Assembly: GCA_041493205.1 (NCBI GenBank)
Contig: JBGPYM010000041.1
Coordinates: forward strand, 1-16,322
DNA from: JBGPYM01 sp041493205
GTDB taxonomy: Bacteria; Bacteroidota; Ignavibacteria; UBA10030; UBA6906
DNA: 16,322 nt
Direction: 5' to 3'
Position 1 is the first letter of the stretch, and each line of letters opens with the position of its first letter. The notes under the pieces were generated by a model, which did not search any database, had not been told where the DNA came from, and saw nothing but the letters and a program-made list of their open reading frames with translations. Positions 15,954 through 16,322 of this stretch are shown one piece after another. A program made the position numbers and the translations under genes.

Positions 15954-16322
15954 AGACACATCTGAATTATGCCGGCCTCATCATCATGCTGCTGATGGCA
16001 GGGGCCTTCGGCAACCGGGCCGCAGCAGGAAGCGGCGGATCCGCATACTCGCTGCTGGGCCTGGGTGACATCCGGTACTCCCCGGGTGCACGTGCAGCCG
16101 GGATGGGATATGCTGGTCTGGGTCTTGCGGCGCCTCAATACATCAACGGTGCATCCCCGGCCACCTGGTTCAAGATCGACCGGACCCGCCTCGAGGGCTC
16201 GGCACTGTACGAGGGATTCAACTCCAGCGACGGTGTCGGTGCCCGCTATCTGGCGCGGCTTGATTTCAACGGGGCGCTGCTGGCCATTCCGATTTCCCCC
16301 GCTGACGGCATCGTCTTCGTCG
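15950..16322 (+). CDS. PorV/FadL-like outer-membrane barrel protein, cut by window edge
   Basis: The reading frame starts at a GTG overlapping the lipoprotein stop codon (GTGA) and stays open for 124 codons to the window edge, so only the N-terminus is seen. AGGGA lies 8 nt upstream. Residues 1-26 form a signal peptide (MKTHLNYAGLIIMLLMAG, ending AAA). The mature start reads SAYSLLGLGDIRYSPGARAA, then GMGYAGLGLAAPQYINGASP. This is the same layout as the 'SRAAGIGESGTG ... NPAGLAF' segment of PorV in this window, which fits a FadL/PorV-type barrel of unknown cargo. Family assignment rests on this motif only. Confidence 0.7.
   Translation, partial: MKTHLNYAGLIIMLLMAGAFGNRAAAGSGGSAYSLLGLGDIRYSPGARAAGMGYAGLGLAAPQYINGASPATWFKIDRTRLEGSALYEGFNSSDGVGARYLARLDFNGALLAIPISPADGIVFV

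Overview
This window looks like a chromosomal segment from a GC-rich relative of the Bacteroidota, most likely of the Ignavibacteria / Kapabacteria / Kryptonia kind. The reasons are a PorU/PorV pair of the type IX secretion system (T9SS), a secreted protein with a T9SS C-terminal sorting domain, and clear Shine-Dalgarno sequences, which most Flavobacteriia and Bacteroidia use weakly. I cannot fix the taxon more closely from sequence alone. Both ends of the window cut through genes.

Left arm, minus strand (1-12339): one tightly packed, probably single operon. Read in the direction of transcription it is porU (C25 sortase), porV (outer-membrane shuttle barrel), a secreted M6-peptidase-like protein with calcium-binding FG-GAP repeats and a T9SS sorting domain, a three-part protein (peptidase MA - TolB-like propeller - Omp85-like barrel), and a partial small membrane protein of DUF5683 type. 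Gaps are 34, 6, 11 and 8 nt. The operon pairs the attachment machinery (PorU, PorV) with one probable client. That client has lost the whole zinc-binding HExxH motif and is therefore predicted not to be a protease.

Intergenic hub (12340-12674): a divergent promoter region. On the minus strand a sigma70-like promoter is followed by a leader of about 190 nt. The leader carries a long hairpin and then, just ahead of the porU start codon, a textbook intrinsic terminator: an 11-bp stem, a GNRA tetraloop and a U-rich tract. Any transcript reaching porU from that promoter must pass the terminator, which suggests attenuation of the T9SS operon or a short leader RNA. A weaker promoter faces the other way, towards glgA.

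Right arm, plus strand (12675-16322): glgA (glycogen synthase), a GmhB-type HAD phosphatase, a probable lipoprotein with two DNRLRE-like beta domains, and the start of a PorV/FadL-like outer-membrane barrel. The glgA/gmhB and lipoprotein/barrel pairs overlap through GTGA. The lipoprotein gene has no ATG, GTG or TTG in frame ahead of its signal sequence; an ideal ribosome binding site instead precedes an ATC codon.

The least explained parts are the terminator-bearing porU leader, the dead M6 protein beside its own sortase, the peptidase-propeller-barrel fusion, and the apparent non-AUG start of the lipoprotein.
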